From assembly GCA_049647585.1 (NCBI GenBank), contig JBARXY010000044.1:62001-126000 (forward strand): a DNA stretch of 64,000 nt, in the 5' to 3' direction. Positions 16,296 to 23,383 of the stretch are shown one piece after another; within the stretch, counting starts at the first letter, position 1, and every line of letters starts with the position of its first letter. The translations under genes were made by a program, and so were the position numbers. Source of the stretch: JAGQSZ01 sp049647585 (GTDB lineage: Bacteria; Actinomycetota; Acidimicrobiia; Acidimicrobiales; Microtrichaceae). The notes below the pieces were generated by a model, which was given only the letters and a program-made list of their open reading frames with translations, did not search any database and was not told where the DNA came from.

Positions 16296-17426
16296 ATGCG
16301 TGGGGGACTGAGGGAACTAAAACCAGGAGTGTGGGAAGTTCGAGCCGAGGCGGGCCGAGATCCCGTCAGCGGGCGCCGTCGTCAGGTCTCCCGCACCGTC
16401 CGTGGCACCAAGCGAGAAGCGCAGAAGAAGCTCAACGCACTGGTGGCAGACCTTGACCAGGGCAACCAGGTGGGCAGCGATGCAACGTTCGCCGATGTCG
16501 CCGAGCGATGGCTCAATCTGAGCGGAGCCGACCTTTCTCCCACGACACTGCGCCGGTATAGCCAGCTCCTCAGGAGTCACATTCTCCCCGCTATCGGCAC
16601 TCAGTCAGCCCACAAGGTCCGAACCAGCGACTTGGACGACCTCTACCAGGGACTCATCGCCACCAAAGGGCTCGCACCCGCCACCGTGCGGCAGGTTCAC
16701 TCGGTGATCCGACGAGCGATGAGCCAAGCCGTCAGATGGGGATGGATTACTACCAACCCCGCAGCGAACACGACACCCCCACGTGTCACGAAGCCGACGA
16801 TCAAGCCCCCCGACGTCGAGAAGGTCATAGAGCTGCTCCAGCTCGCCCACGAGGTCTATCCCGAGTTCGGGCGGTTCCTGCACCTCGCCGTGACCACAGG
16901 GGCCAGGAGAGGCGAGCTGTGCGCCCTGAAGTGGGAACGCATCGACTTCGACAACGCCACGCTAACGATTAGTCGGGCCATGGTCGAGGTGCAAGGCGGA
17001 CTGGTCGAGAAGGACACCAAGACCCACAGCATCCGACGCATAGCACTCGACGAGCAAACCCTCGTCGTCCTCACCGAGCACCGAGCCCAGGCCGAACGGC
17101 TAGCCGCCGAGGCCGGATGCACCGTGACCGGTGACAGTTACGTGTTCACGCTGGATCCGGCCGGAGCGGTCCCGTTCACACCGGACCATGCCACCAAGAC
17201 CTTCCAGCGACTCCGCCAGAAGGTCGGGCTCGACAACACCCGCCTGCACGACCTACGCCACTTCGCCGCCACATCACTCCTGGCAGCAGGAGTCCCCGTC
17301 CGAACAGTCTCAGGCCGATTAGGCCATGCCAACGCCGCAACTACTCTCGGTGTCTACGCCCACTTTGTGGAAGCCAGTGACAAGATTGCCGCTGACGCCC
17401 TAGGGCGAATCCTCAGACTAATTTAG
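16296..17426 (+). CDS. int: Tyrosine recombinase/integrase of the tRNA-Lys element
   Basis: 376 residues from ATG 16296; an ATG at 16284 is also possible. An AP2-like N-terminal DNA-binding region (GVWEVRAEAG...VSRTVRGTKREAQKKL) is followed by a SAM-like core-binding domain and the catalytic domain. Catalytic residues seen: Arg in TGARRGEL, His and Arg in LHDLRH, His in GHANAATTLG, and the nucleophile Tyr in GVYAHFV. It would cut at the tRNA-Lys att repeats. It points into the element from attL and its 3' end overlaps the convergent cargo gene by 9 bp. In pSAM2-type elements int follows xis; here cargo separates them and int is inverted. Confidence 0.96.
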   Translation: MRGGLRELKPGVWEVRAEAGRDPVSGRRRQVSRTVRGTKREAQKKLNALVADLDQGNQVGSDATFADVAERWLNLSGADLSPTTLRRYSQLLRSHILPAIGTQSAHKVRTSDLDDLYQGLIATKGLAPATVRQVHSVIRRAMSQAVRWGWITTNPAANTTPPRVTKPTIKPPDVEKVIELLQLAHEVYPEFGRFLHLAVTTGARRGELCALKWERIDFDNATLTISRAMVEVQGGLVEKDTKTHSIRRIALDEQTLVVLTEHRAQAERLAAEAGCTVTGDSYVFTLDPAGAVPFTPDHATKTFQRLRQKVGLDNTRLHDLRHFAATSLLAAGVPVRTVSGRLGHANAATTLGVYAHFVEASDKIAADALGRILRLI

Positions 17427-18860
17427 ATCTGGCCCAAACAGGTCCTGCTGGCCCCCGCTTTCGGGAGCCTCTCTGAGCAGCTGCGATACAAGAACTTGAT
17501 CCACCTCGGCCAAGCCCCAAATGATCGGCAGGGCGGCTCTCATGAATTCCCCAAGGGGCACCATCGAGCGATTCCCAGTGGTAGCCGTTCTCTTCACAAG
17601 ATCGCACTCCAGCGGCCGTGATCCGACAGCTACCGCACTAGCGGCAGTCGTCCCATAACCCAGACTGGCAATCATTGCGGCGAGTCGGTCGCTAGCCTTG
17701 AGATCGCTGTCTGACTCAGATCGCCATGTCACAGTCTCATTCCCAGTGCGTAGAACGATCTCAGAAAGCGCGACACTGCCTGCCCGACGGCGCAGCTCAT
17801 CAACAGAGATGCCAGTTGCCTCGCCATCGACCCGCCTCTTCATCGAAGCAAGGTCGTCTGACTTCTCTCCGAAGAACGCATCAAAGTCGCTGCCCGACAG
17901 ACAGAGCATTCCGCTTCGAACTGACCACAAGAGTCCTTGGGTGGTTGAGAAACTGGCCTGACCACGCTGCACGGCCACAGTTCGGGCCAGAAGTTCGTTG
18001 AGCATCACACGAAGCAGATGCTGCATATTGGGCGTAGCCGCCGCAGTCCGTAGGCGTGCGAGTTGAGCCACAGTGACTTGCACCGCTGAACGCCGCCAGA
18101 AGTTGGCGTCCTCGATCTCCACATCCCATGAAAGTAGGAATCGCAGCGACTCGTCAGCCAGGGATCCGAACTCGTCGATATGGCCGCCGGGGAAGTCACT
18201 AGCGCTCTGGCCACTGCCCATCCAGAGGGCCTGAAGGAATCGAATGATCGGACCTGCCTGGAGCTCTCCGAGATACTCATCGAGCAGGTTGACTGCCCGG
18301 CTGGTGGACGTAGCTTCACCTTGTAGTGCTGCCCCAAGACCGTCATTGACCCCTGCGACGAGGCTGAGGGACCGCCGCTCGTCTAGAGCACGTCGACCGC
18401 CTCTTAGGAGCGCCCCGCCTAATAGCCCATGGGATGGGCGGGATGAGTCAGTCAATGGGGCCACGCTCCACGGATCGAGAAACAGACCCCGAGCTTCCGT
18501 TGCCGCTGAGTCGAGTATGGGCAAGCTCTCGCTGCGTGCCTCATTGCCGTCAGTCCCGCTCAGCCCAAAGATTATGGGGTGGTGCTCTGACACCGCCGAC
18601 AGGTCCTCAGCGAGCTCGTCGGGCCTGTCGGTCAATCGTAGATAGGCAAGCCGTTCCTTGATGCTTCCATCCGGCCAGGACAACACCATGTCGGGAGCGA
18701 AGGCGTGGTTGAAGTAGTCCGTCCACCGAATCGTGACAGTTGAGTCCGAGTCGACCAAGGCATGGGTGACAGCCTGCTTAATGACATTAATGCCCTTGGA
18801 CGCTGAGTCCAGCTCCAGTCCACTGACGATTGCCCTCCTCGTGTCCTCTCCAGTAATCAT
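17418..18860 (-). CDS. Unrecognised 480-aa cargo protein with C-terminal clamp-binding-like motif
   Basis: I do not recognise the family. The start is ATG 18860, overlapping the stop of the upstream nuclease-like gene (ATGA); the frame is open further upstream but that part lies within the neighbour. Residues of about 55-75 read FAPDMVLSW then RLAYLRLTD, which faintly recalls a PD-(D/E)XK core without its Glu and Lys. The middle is mostly helical (ADESLRFLLSWDVEIEDANFWRR..., QHLLRVMLNELLARTVAV). The protein ends in QQDLFGPDLN: Q471-Q472-D473-L474-F475 fits the bacterial sliding-clamp-binding pentapeptide (QxxLF type). Likely the second gene of a two-gene cargo operon, possibly anti-phage defence. 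No transmembrane segment or ATPase motif is visible. Confidence 0.8.
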   Translation of the reverse strand: MITGEDTRRAIVSGLELDSASKGINVIKQAVTHALVDSDSTVTIRWTDYFNHAFAPDMVLSWPDGSIKERLAYLRLTDRPDELAEDLSAVSEHHPIIFGLSGTDGNEARSESLPILDSAATEARGLFLDPWSVAPLTDSSRPSHGLLGGALLRGGRRALDERRSLSLVAGVNDGLGAALQGEATSTSRAVNLLDEYLGELQAGPIIRFLQALWMGSGQSASDFPGGHIDEFGSLADESLRFLLSWDVEIEDANFWRRSAVQVTVAQLARLRTAAATPNMQHLLRVMLNELLARTVAVQRGQASFSTTQGLLWSVRSGMLCLSGSDFDAFFGEKSDDLASMKRRVDGEATGISVDELRRRAGSVALSEIVLRTGNETVTWRSESDSDLKASDRLAAMIASLGYGTTAASAVAVGSRPLECDLVKRTATTGNRSMVPLGEFMRAALPIIWGLAEVDQVLVSQLLREAPESGGQQDLFGPDLN

Positions 18861-19477
18861 GAGTCGACGCTCCAGTCGCCGTAGACCATTTGGCGATGCT
18901 TCGGCGTAATTACAAGTTCCTCTTGCTTCTTTGTCAGAACCAAGACCCAAAGACGTTCTGCTATTTCTGTGACCAAAGATTGATCTATCAGCTCTTTAGC
19001 ATCAGTTTCGCTGATTCCCTCTTTGAATACTCGGTCTCGCTGATCAACAAGCGCTGATTTGATGCAGTCTTCGGACTGCAACCATGCCCATGACCTCTGC
19101 CTGCCATTCGGTGCAGGCATCCGGAACGGTGTCCAGGTGATGTACATAAAGTGGTTGCAGCGGGCGGGTTCCTTCTGAAACGCTATGTAGCACTGAGCAA
19201 GGTACTGCTTGTAAGCCTTGACCTGTTTGCCCTCGTTCTTCTCGTATCCTTTGACCTCGACGAAGAACTCGTCGTTATGGAATGGCTCGCCACGCAATAG
19301 TCCACCAATATCGAATGAGAAACCCTGCCCCGTCCCAGGCCAAGTGAATTTGAGCCTGTTTGCACTTTCCGGGTTGACCCAGATCGCAGATACGCGAGTT
19401 GTGTTTTGCAGCCACACAGAAGCTCGTCGTGCGGACTTCCTGCCTAGTTCCTGGATTTCCTCTCCCGTAAGGTGCAC
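18857..19477 (-). CDS. PD-(D/E)XK nuclease-like protein, first gene of the cargo pair
   Basis: 206 residues. A nuclease-type core is visible: Asp56 in FSFDIGGL, then Glu74-Val-Lys76 in FFVEVKGY, that is D-x17-E-x-K, followed by a helix with YKQYLAQCYIAF. A basic N-terminal helix (GRKSARRASVWLQ) and a Trp-rich stretch near 115-135 complete it. The family is not identified. Base composition is clearly AT-richer than the neighbouring chromosomal genes, suggesting separate acquisition. It leads the operon, with the 480-aa gene coupled by an ATGA overlap. No methyltransferase is nearby, so a classical restriction-modification pair is unlikely. Confidence 0.8.
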   Translation of the reverse strand: MHLTGEEIQELGRKSARRASVWLQNTTRVSAIWVNPESANRLKFTWPGTGQGFSFDIGGLLRGEPFHNDEFFVEVKGYEKNEGKQVKAYKQYLAQCYIAFQKEPARCNHFMYITWTPFRMPAPNGRQRSWAWLQSEDCIKSALVDQRDRVFKEGISETDAKELIDQSLVTEIAERLWVLVLTKKQEELVITPKHRQMVYGDWSVDS

Positions 19478-19617
19478 GGGCCGAATCTACACAGACTTGC
19501 TCGAAATACCTCCGATCCTCATCCTGCTGTCATCCCCTCGCATCATGGCAACAGGCTGTGACAACCAGCCGCCAGCCTCACGGTTCGTGCTGGCCTGCGT
19601 AACTCTGAGTGTTGTGA

Positions 19618-19818
19618 TCAAGAGCCGTTTGCGAGCAGTCGCTCAAGATGAGCCTTAGGCACCCGGAGTCGTGAGCCGATCTGAAGGACGGGGAGCGGGA
19701 AGTCTCCCCGCTTCCAAAGCTCCCAGGCAGTCGATCGGTGAACCCCGAGGATCTTGGCTGCCTGGGCAAGACTCACAGTGGCGCACTGAGTTGGATCGAG
19801 ACCCACAGATTCACTCAT
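19618..19818 (-). CDS. xis: Excisionase/MerR-type HTH protein
   Basis: 66 residues. A winged-HTH/excisionase-type protein: VSLAQAAKILGVHRSTAWELWKRG is the recognition helix-turn-helix, followed by FPLPVLQIGSRLRVPKAHLERLL, typical of DNA-binding excisionase-family proteins. It would bias the integrase toward excision. The ATG overlaps the stop of the Rep gene by 8 nt, so rep and xis are coupled as in pSAM2-type elements. The longer open frame upstream lies inside rep. Confidence 0.85.
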   Translation of the reverse strand: MSESVGLDPTQCATVSLAQAAKILGVHRSTAWELWKRGDFPLPVLQIGSRLRVPKAHLERLLANGS

Positions 19819-20737
19819 CACAATTGCCCCGAGTCGATGGATGCGCCCAGCGCAAACAGACCACGTCGGGAGCATCCCAGTCCTCGACCTCATAGGACCT
19901 CCAACACCAGTGCGGAGGTTGACCGTAGATCGCCACAGCCTCAGCAATTCCGCCCGACTCCGTAAACGCCCGAACTTGGATCTTCCGGGGCTTGAAGCCC
20001 TGGCCAGCAATAAACCGATGCTCACCCGGCAAGATCTGCTCTCGACTCCAGTCCTTCGAGGCGTACTTACAGCCGTACAACGCCCCCATGCGTAGCGCCT
20101 CAACAAAGGACAGCCCGAGCTTTACAACCCTCGGGTCCTTGGTCTTGTCACTGACATGGACCATCCCGGTGGACACCCCCTCGACGCTGCTGGACCGATC
20201 CGACCAGATCGCTTGCATGACCCGGTGAGAGAGTCGCTTGGGAACAAAGAAGTTGACATGCCACCCGTGCCCGCCCGGGTGCAACTCGGGAGACGCCCAA
20301 TAGGGCATGACTCCGAACTGGGCACGAAACCGGCGCACAAACGCAGCAACCAGAAGCATGCACTCCTCGCGCCCATCAGGACCGTGCAGACCAGCACCAG
20401 TGAACGTGAGCACCCACATGAACCGGAGACGGTTCGCAACGAAATACCGCCTCGACTCCGAGAACGCCCGACGAGTCGACCGCTCCCAATTCTCCTGCTC
20501 GAGTTCGTCGGCGTCGACCTCGCCAAAGTCAGGCAGATCCTGACGGGTCGGACCCTCATCGACCAGATTCGAAGGTTCCAAACGTGGGGGGACATGGCAA
20601 ATCACCGCCTCAGCCGCATCGGGGTACACAGCCACCGAGTACTCGCCGACCCGCACTGCCTGTGGCTCAACGAAAGATGTCCTGTGATCAAGTGAAGCGC
20701 CGGCCTTCGGTCGGCTCGGCTTGTCGATCAGTCTCAT
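19811..20737 (-). CDS. Rolling-circle replication initiator-like protein (Rep)
   Basis: 308 residues from ATG 20737; an earlier ATG at 20776 falls inside the palindromes. Motifs in the order of rolling-circle Rep proteins: motif I MWVLTFTG, motif II GHGWHVNFF (the HUH region, with Asn where many relatives have the second His), and motif III YGCKYASKDW with a Tyr-x-x-Lys-Tyr pattern. The likely nicking Tyr is one of these. It would replicate the excised circle. Inverted repeats immediately upstream could be its origin or its operator. Coupled to xis. The Rep assignment is good; the exact family is uncertain. Confidence 0.78.
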   Translation of the reverse strand: MRLIDKPSRPKAGASLDHRTSFVEPQAVRVGEYSVAVYPDAAEAVICHVPPRLEPSNLVDEGPTRQDLPDFGEVDADELEQENWERSTRRAFSESRRYFVANRLRFMWVLTFTGAGLHGPDGREECMLLVAAFVRRFRAQFGVMPYWASPELHPGGHGWHVNFFVPKRLSHRVMQAIWSDRSSSVEGVSTGMVHVSDKTKDPRVVKLGLSFVEALRMGALYGCKYASKDWSREQILPGEHRFIAGQGFKPRKIQVRAFTESGGIAEAVAIYGQPPHWCWRSYEVEDWDAPDVVCLRWAHPSTRGNCDE

Positions 20738-20742
20738 GTTCT

Positions 20743-20800
20743 GAGACTCTAGAGTCTCAAGGCTTGAGAGTCGCACAGTCTGAGACTCTGCGACTGTGAG
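20743..20800. promoter_or_regulatory. Nested palindromes at the rep 5' end (candidate nick origin or operator)
   Basis: A perfect 16-bp palindrome GAGACTCTAGAGTCTC lies at 20743-20758. A second, interrupted inverted repeat at 20769-20795 pairs AGTCGC with GCGACT and AGTCT with AGACT. Both share GAGACTCT. Their position next to rep fits a double-strand origin or repressor sites. Confidence 0.6.
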
Positions 20801-20912
20801 GGCACTCAGAACTGCGGCTCAAAACCACGATCGGGCGGGCGGGCGACTCCGTCGCTCCGCTCCGCCCGCTTCGTAGGTTTCGAAGTCGCATGTGCTTCAG
20901 CGACTCGCAGAA
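20801..20912. other. Short gap in the element
   Basis: About 110 bp between the palindromes and the regulator gene. It contains a GC-rich stretch (gggcgggcgggcg...ccgctccgcccgc) that could fold, but no gene or clear promoter is supported. Confidence 0.3.
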
Positions 20913-21284
20913 TCAGATGTTCGCTGTAACCGCCCCAAGCGTGAACACCTTGCCGATCACCGAGGCTCTCGCCTTTAAGGCATTCGTCGCCGAGGCCACG
21001 AAGTCCTCGTAAACCGGAACCATGTTCGCCCGAGTATTCAGGTCGCTTGGACCTTCCAACATCGGATACGCCCGACGAAACGCTTGTTGGTTCCGAAATG
21101 CCGTCGCACGACTGACATCGAGTTCCTCGGCGAACTCGTCGATCGATTCCGGTTCCCGGCCAAGCACGGCGGCGACCATGCCCCACTCCATGGCGAATTC
21201 CAGTGCCCGCAAGGTGTCGCGAAATCCCGCATTCGCCACGCCTACCTCCGCCCATGTCTTCGCTGGACGAGTCTTCCGAGCCAT
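20913..21284 (-). CDS. HTH-type regulator-like protein of the element
   Basis: 123 residues. The middle reads EFAMEWGMVAAVLGREPESIDEFAEELDVSRATAFRNQQAFRRAYP, with a helix-turn-helix-like DEFAEELDVSRATAFRNQ. This suggests a DNA-binding protein, possibly controlling rep-xis through the palindromes 110 bp downstream. The N terminus is basic. The start is ATG 21284. Family not identified. Confidence 0.7.
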   Translation of the reverse strand: MARKTRPAKTWAEVGVANAGFRDTLRALEFAMEWGMVAAVLGREPESIDEFAEELDVSRATAFRNQQAFRRAYPMLEGPSDLNTRANMVPVYEDFVASATNALKARASVIGKVFTLGAVTANI

Positions 21285-21476
21285 GAACGGATCCTATCCG
21301 GTCTCACTGACTGCGACCCACGACCTCGGGGACTCGACAACCTCAGTCAAGAGCCCGGACAAGCCCGGACTCAGAATCAAGTGTGAACAGAAAGCTGACC
21401 AGGCCCCTCAAGGCCAGCCCTACGGGTGGCTCCTACGTCGCCAGCCTTGACCGGCCTTAGTCCTAATATCCCAGGC

Positions 21477-21791
21477 ATGGGAAATGAGGACGAAGAATTT
21501 TGGATCGGATACCGGCTAACCGAACGATCGCTGCGTGAGCGATGCAACCGATTGGTCTCCCCGCCGCTTACGTCGACGGAGTGGACCGAGGCCATGCTCA
21601 TGGACATGGACGGGCTGGACGCCACTGACGCCGAGCTCAAGGCCTACTGGCGGCTCCACCGATTCGTAGTGGAGCACGATGACGACGCTATGGAGTTCCC
21701 CGACCTCCGGTATGTGATGGACGCACTCGACCTAGGCAAGGACCCCGTCGAGGTTTACCAGGAATGGCTGGCGGAGATGGACAACGAGTAA
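21477..21791 (+). CDS. Highly acidic 104-aa protein of unknown function
   Basis: The start is ATG 21477 (MGNEDEEFW); the frame opens earlier but the early part looks non-coding. About 27 of 104 residues are Asp or Glu against about 10 Lys/Arg, giving a strongly negative charge. The C terminus reads FVVEHDDDAMEFPDLRYVMDALDLGKDPVEVYQEWLAEMD. It is the only element gene besides int on the plus strand and lies next to the right-end arm sites. A DNA-mimic or anti-restriction role is conceivable on charge alone, without sequence support. Confidence 0.6.
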   Translation: MGNEDEEFWIGYRLTERSLRERCNRLVSPPLTSTEWTEAMLMDMDGLDATDAELKAYWRLHRFVVEHDDDAMEFPDLRYVMDALDLGKDPVEVYQEWLAEMDNE

Positions 21792-21794
21792 TCC

Positions 21795-21816
21795 GCATCC
21801 CACGTTTCATCCCACA
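21795..21816 (+). promoter_or_regulatory. Putative right-arm integrase sites (CATCCCAC x2)
   Basis: CATCCCAC at 21796-21803 and 21808-21815 repeats the left-arm motif pair with 12 bp between starts, against 11 bp on the left. The flanking bases gCATCCCACg and tCATCCCACa match on both arms. Confidence 0.5.
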
Positions 21817-21921
21817 AACTGCCCCGACACACCCCGACCAGACCGACATTGACGGACCGTTTCGAGGCCAAGAACCGCTCCGTGATAGCGTTTTCGACTC
21901 AACACGACATTGTTCCCCCTT

Positions 21922-21964
21922 CTCTTAATCCGCAGGTTCTGGGTTCAAGTCCCAGGGGGCGCAC
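21922..21964 (+). repeat. attR: 43-bp direct repeat, copy 2
   Basis: A perfect copy of the 3' part of tRNA-Lys (16145-16187). It carries the tRNA's T-arm and acceptor 3' strand without a 5' half, so it is a remnant, not a gene. Confidence 0.95.
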
Positions 21965-22040
21965 GAGTCATAGGGGCCGGACTTTCCTCGGAAGGTCCGG
22001 CCCCTGTGCTTTCAGACAACCGAGTTAGGTTGTCATCCAT

Positions 22041-22117
22041 GCCCTCGTAGCTCAGCTGGATAGAGCACCGGACTTCTAATCCGACGGTCGCAGGTTCGAA
22101 TCCTGCCGAGGGCGCCA
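22041..22117 (+). tRNA. tRNA-Arg (anticodon TCT)
   Basis: The acceptor stem is GCCCTCG/CGAGGGC, discriminator G, with an encoded CCA (22115-22117). The anticodon loop CTTCTAA in a CCGGA/TCCGA-type stem gives TCT, reading AGA. Confidence 0.97.
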
Positions 22118-22262
22118 TCCCACTTCAATAGCGGCATCGGAATCCGAAATTCCGGGGCCCTGGGCTAGCGGCGGTGGTGAGAGCTCACCGCGCTTTGGGT
22201 CCTATCGGAGCAGTCCCGGTCGATGGAACTCGACGTAGTCGATGCTTCCCAGGAGGTGACCG

Positions 22263-22598
22263 TTGGAGGAGGACGACCATTACGTCCCGGTGTCGCGCAC
22301 GTATCATCAGCGCTATGCCCGTCGCTACAGCGACCACACGTTTGACAAGCTTCGTAGCATCGACATTGCTCTAGCGGAGTTCGTATCAATGCTTGACGAC
22401 CCAAGAGGCCTGGCCGAGGTAATTGCTGTGGCGCAGGAGAGCGACACGTCGGTGAAGGAATTAGTCCTGTTGGTACAGTGAAAGCGCCCGTTGCATACGG
22501 TTGTCGTCTTTGACGATCAGCGTGAGCAGGAACGGATCGCAACGGTTTACGAGCCCTACCCGTCTGAGTGGACGGCCGACTTCAGAAGGAGATCCTGA
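22263..22598 (+). pseudogene. DUF4258-type toxin interrupted by in-frame TGA
   Basis: A TTG start follows a strong AGGAGGTGA ribosome binding site at 22251-22259. The frame runs 72 codons (YSDHTFDKLRSIDIALAEF...KELVLLVQ), meets TGA at 22479-22481, then continues in the same frame for 38 codons (KRPLHTVVVFDD...IATVYEPYPSEW...FRRRS) to a TGA at 22596-22598. RPLHTVVVF and TVYEP are typical of the C terminus of DUF4258 toxins, and the part before the stop fits their N-terminal SDHA..R pattern. So a full DUF4258-like protein is cut by one nonsense codon. The final stop overlaps the antitoxin ATG (TGATG), as in intact toxin-antitoxin operons. If translation ends at the first TGA, only a 72-aa fragment is made. 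Confidence 0.65.
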
Positions 22599-22837
22599 TG
22601 CGCTGCCAAAACTGCCACAACGGCGATCTCAGTGAGGAGCTCCGCCACAAGTCGGCCGTGTTGAACGGTCGCGTAGCAGTCGTGACCGACATCCCAGCCA
22701 CGGTATGCCCATCATGCGGGATGGTCTGGTACGCCGAGGAGATCGCTGTCGAGCTCGACTCGATGCTCACGGACATGCTTGACCACGACACCATGTCTGT
22801 CCGCCCGTTTCGGGAGCCGGCAACAACCACAGCCTGA
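22598..22837 (+). CDS. YgiT-type zinc-finger antitoxin
   Basis: 79 residues. An N-terminal CQNC and a second CPSC about 45 residues later form the YgiT/MqsA-type zinc finger; IPATVCPSCGMVWY is a family hallmark. It lacks the C-terminal HTH of full MqsA, like the short antitoxins paired with DUF4258 toxins. An AGAAGGAG ribosome binding site precedes the ATG. It appears intact although its partner toxin is interrupted. Short antitoxins of this kind bind the toxin through the zinc domain. Confidence 0.85.
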   Translation: MRCQNCHNGDLSEELRHKSAVLNGRVAVVTDIPATVCPSCGMVWYAEEIAVELDSMLTDMLDHDTMSVRPFREPATTTA

Positions 22838-22918
22838 CGAGTCCCCAAAGCCGTGACGACTTCGTCCTGGGCCGACGTCCGATCTCATCGTGGTCCAGCC
22901 TATGGATGAGATCGGACT

Positions 22919-23287
22919 TCAGCGAGGCCGAGGCTCCATCAGCTCAATTCGGTTGCCAAAGGGATCGTCCACATAGACGCGGTCGTAGCCGTCGAGTGGC
23001 TCATCCCGTCTGATCTCGACTCCGGCTTCAGACAGCCGAGCAACTAGAGCAGCGAGGTCGTCGACGAGCAGCGCAGGGTGCGCCTTTCGGGCGGGCCGGA
23101 AATCTGCTTCGATGCCCAAGTGGAGTTGTACCTCTCCGTTCGAGAACCAACATCCGCCGCGTGCAGCCAGGCGCGGAGGTTTGGGAATGCGTGACAGACC
23201 GAGGAGTCCTTCGTAGAAGTCGGTGGCTTCGGATTCGCGATCTTGGGGCATTGCCAATTGCACATGGTCGATCCCGTAGACGGTCAT
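22919..23287 (-). CDS. VOC-family (glyoxalase/bleomycin-resistance fold) protein
   Basis: 122 residues. The start is MTVYGIDHVQLAMP at 23287; the frame is open upstream without coding character. Features: the N-terminal IDHVQLAMPQD with a metal-ligand His, a central EVQLHLGIEADF, and the C-terminal YVDDPFGNRIELMEP, typical of VOC metalloproteins. Ligands for a divalent metal are present at the usual His and Glu positions. The substrate is unknown. Divergent from the HAD gene, with a 96-bp intergenic region. Confidence 0.9.
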   Translation of the reverse strand: MTVYGIDHVQLAMPQDRESEATDFYEGLLGLSRIPKPPRLAARGGCWFSNGEVQLHLGIEADFRPARKAHPALLVDDLAALVARLSEAGVEIRRDEPLDGYDRVYVDDPFGNRIELMEPRPR

Positions 23288-23383
23288 GCGAGCAACATTG
23301 CCATGTCCAACGAAGTTGCGACTCACCTGAAGCGATCTCGACTGATCGCCATCAGCGGGAATCGATCTGGCTAGCGTCAAGTC

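Larger units (their letters stand above)
16145..21964. mobile_element. 5.8 kb integrated element in tRNA-Lys
   Basis: A 43-bp perfect direct repeat, equal to the 3' part of tRNA-Lys, marks attL (16145-16187) and attR (21922-21964), 5777 bp apart. Between them lie a tyrosine integrase next to attL, an excisionase-like gene, a rolling-circle-type Rep gene, an HTH-like regulator, an acidic small protein and a two-gene cargo. No FtsK/TraB-type transfer gene is present, so it is not a self-transferring actinomycete integrative conjugative element (AICE). It resembles a reduced relative of pSAM2-type elements, or a satellite that needs a helper. The cargo has visibly lower GC than its surroundings. 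Confidence 0.9.

Noticed and set aside
17418..19477. Cargo pair as a classical restriction-modification system
   Set aside because: No methyltransferase motifs (SAM-binding FxGxG or catalytic NPPY/DPPY) are seen in either protein or nearby.
16145..21964. Element as a self-transmissible AICE
   Set aside because: No FtsK/SpoIIIE-type or other transfer protein is encoded between the att sites.
22041..22117. tRNA-Arg as a second integration site with its own element
   Set aside because: No second copy of its 3' end and no integrase lie downstream within the window; only the broken toxin-antitoxin locus follows.
22479..22481. In-frame TGA of the DUF4258-like toxin read as a selenocysteine codon
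   Set aside because: No SECIS-like hairpin is visible after it, and toxins of this family are not selenoproteins. A nonsense mutation is simpler.
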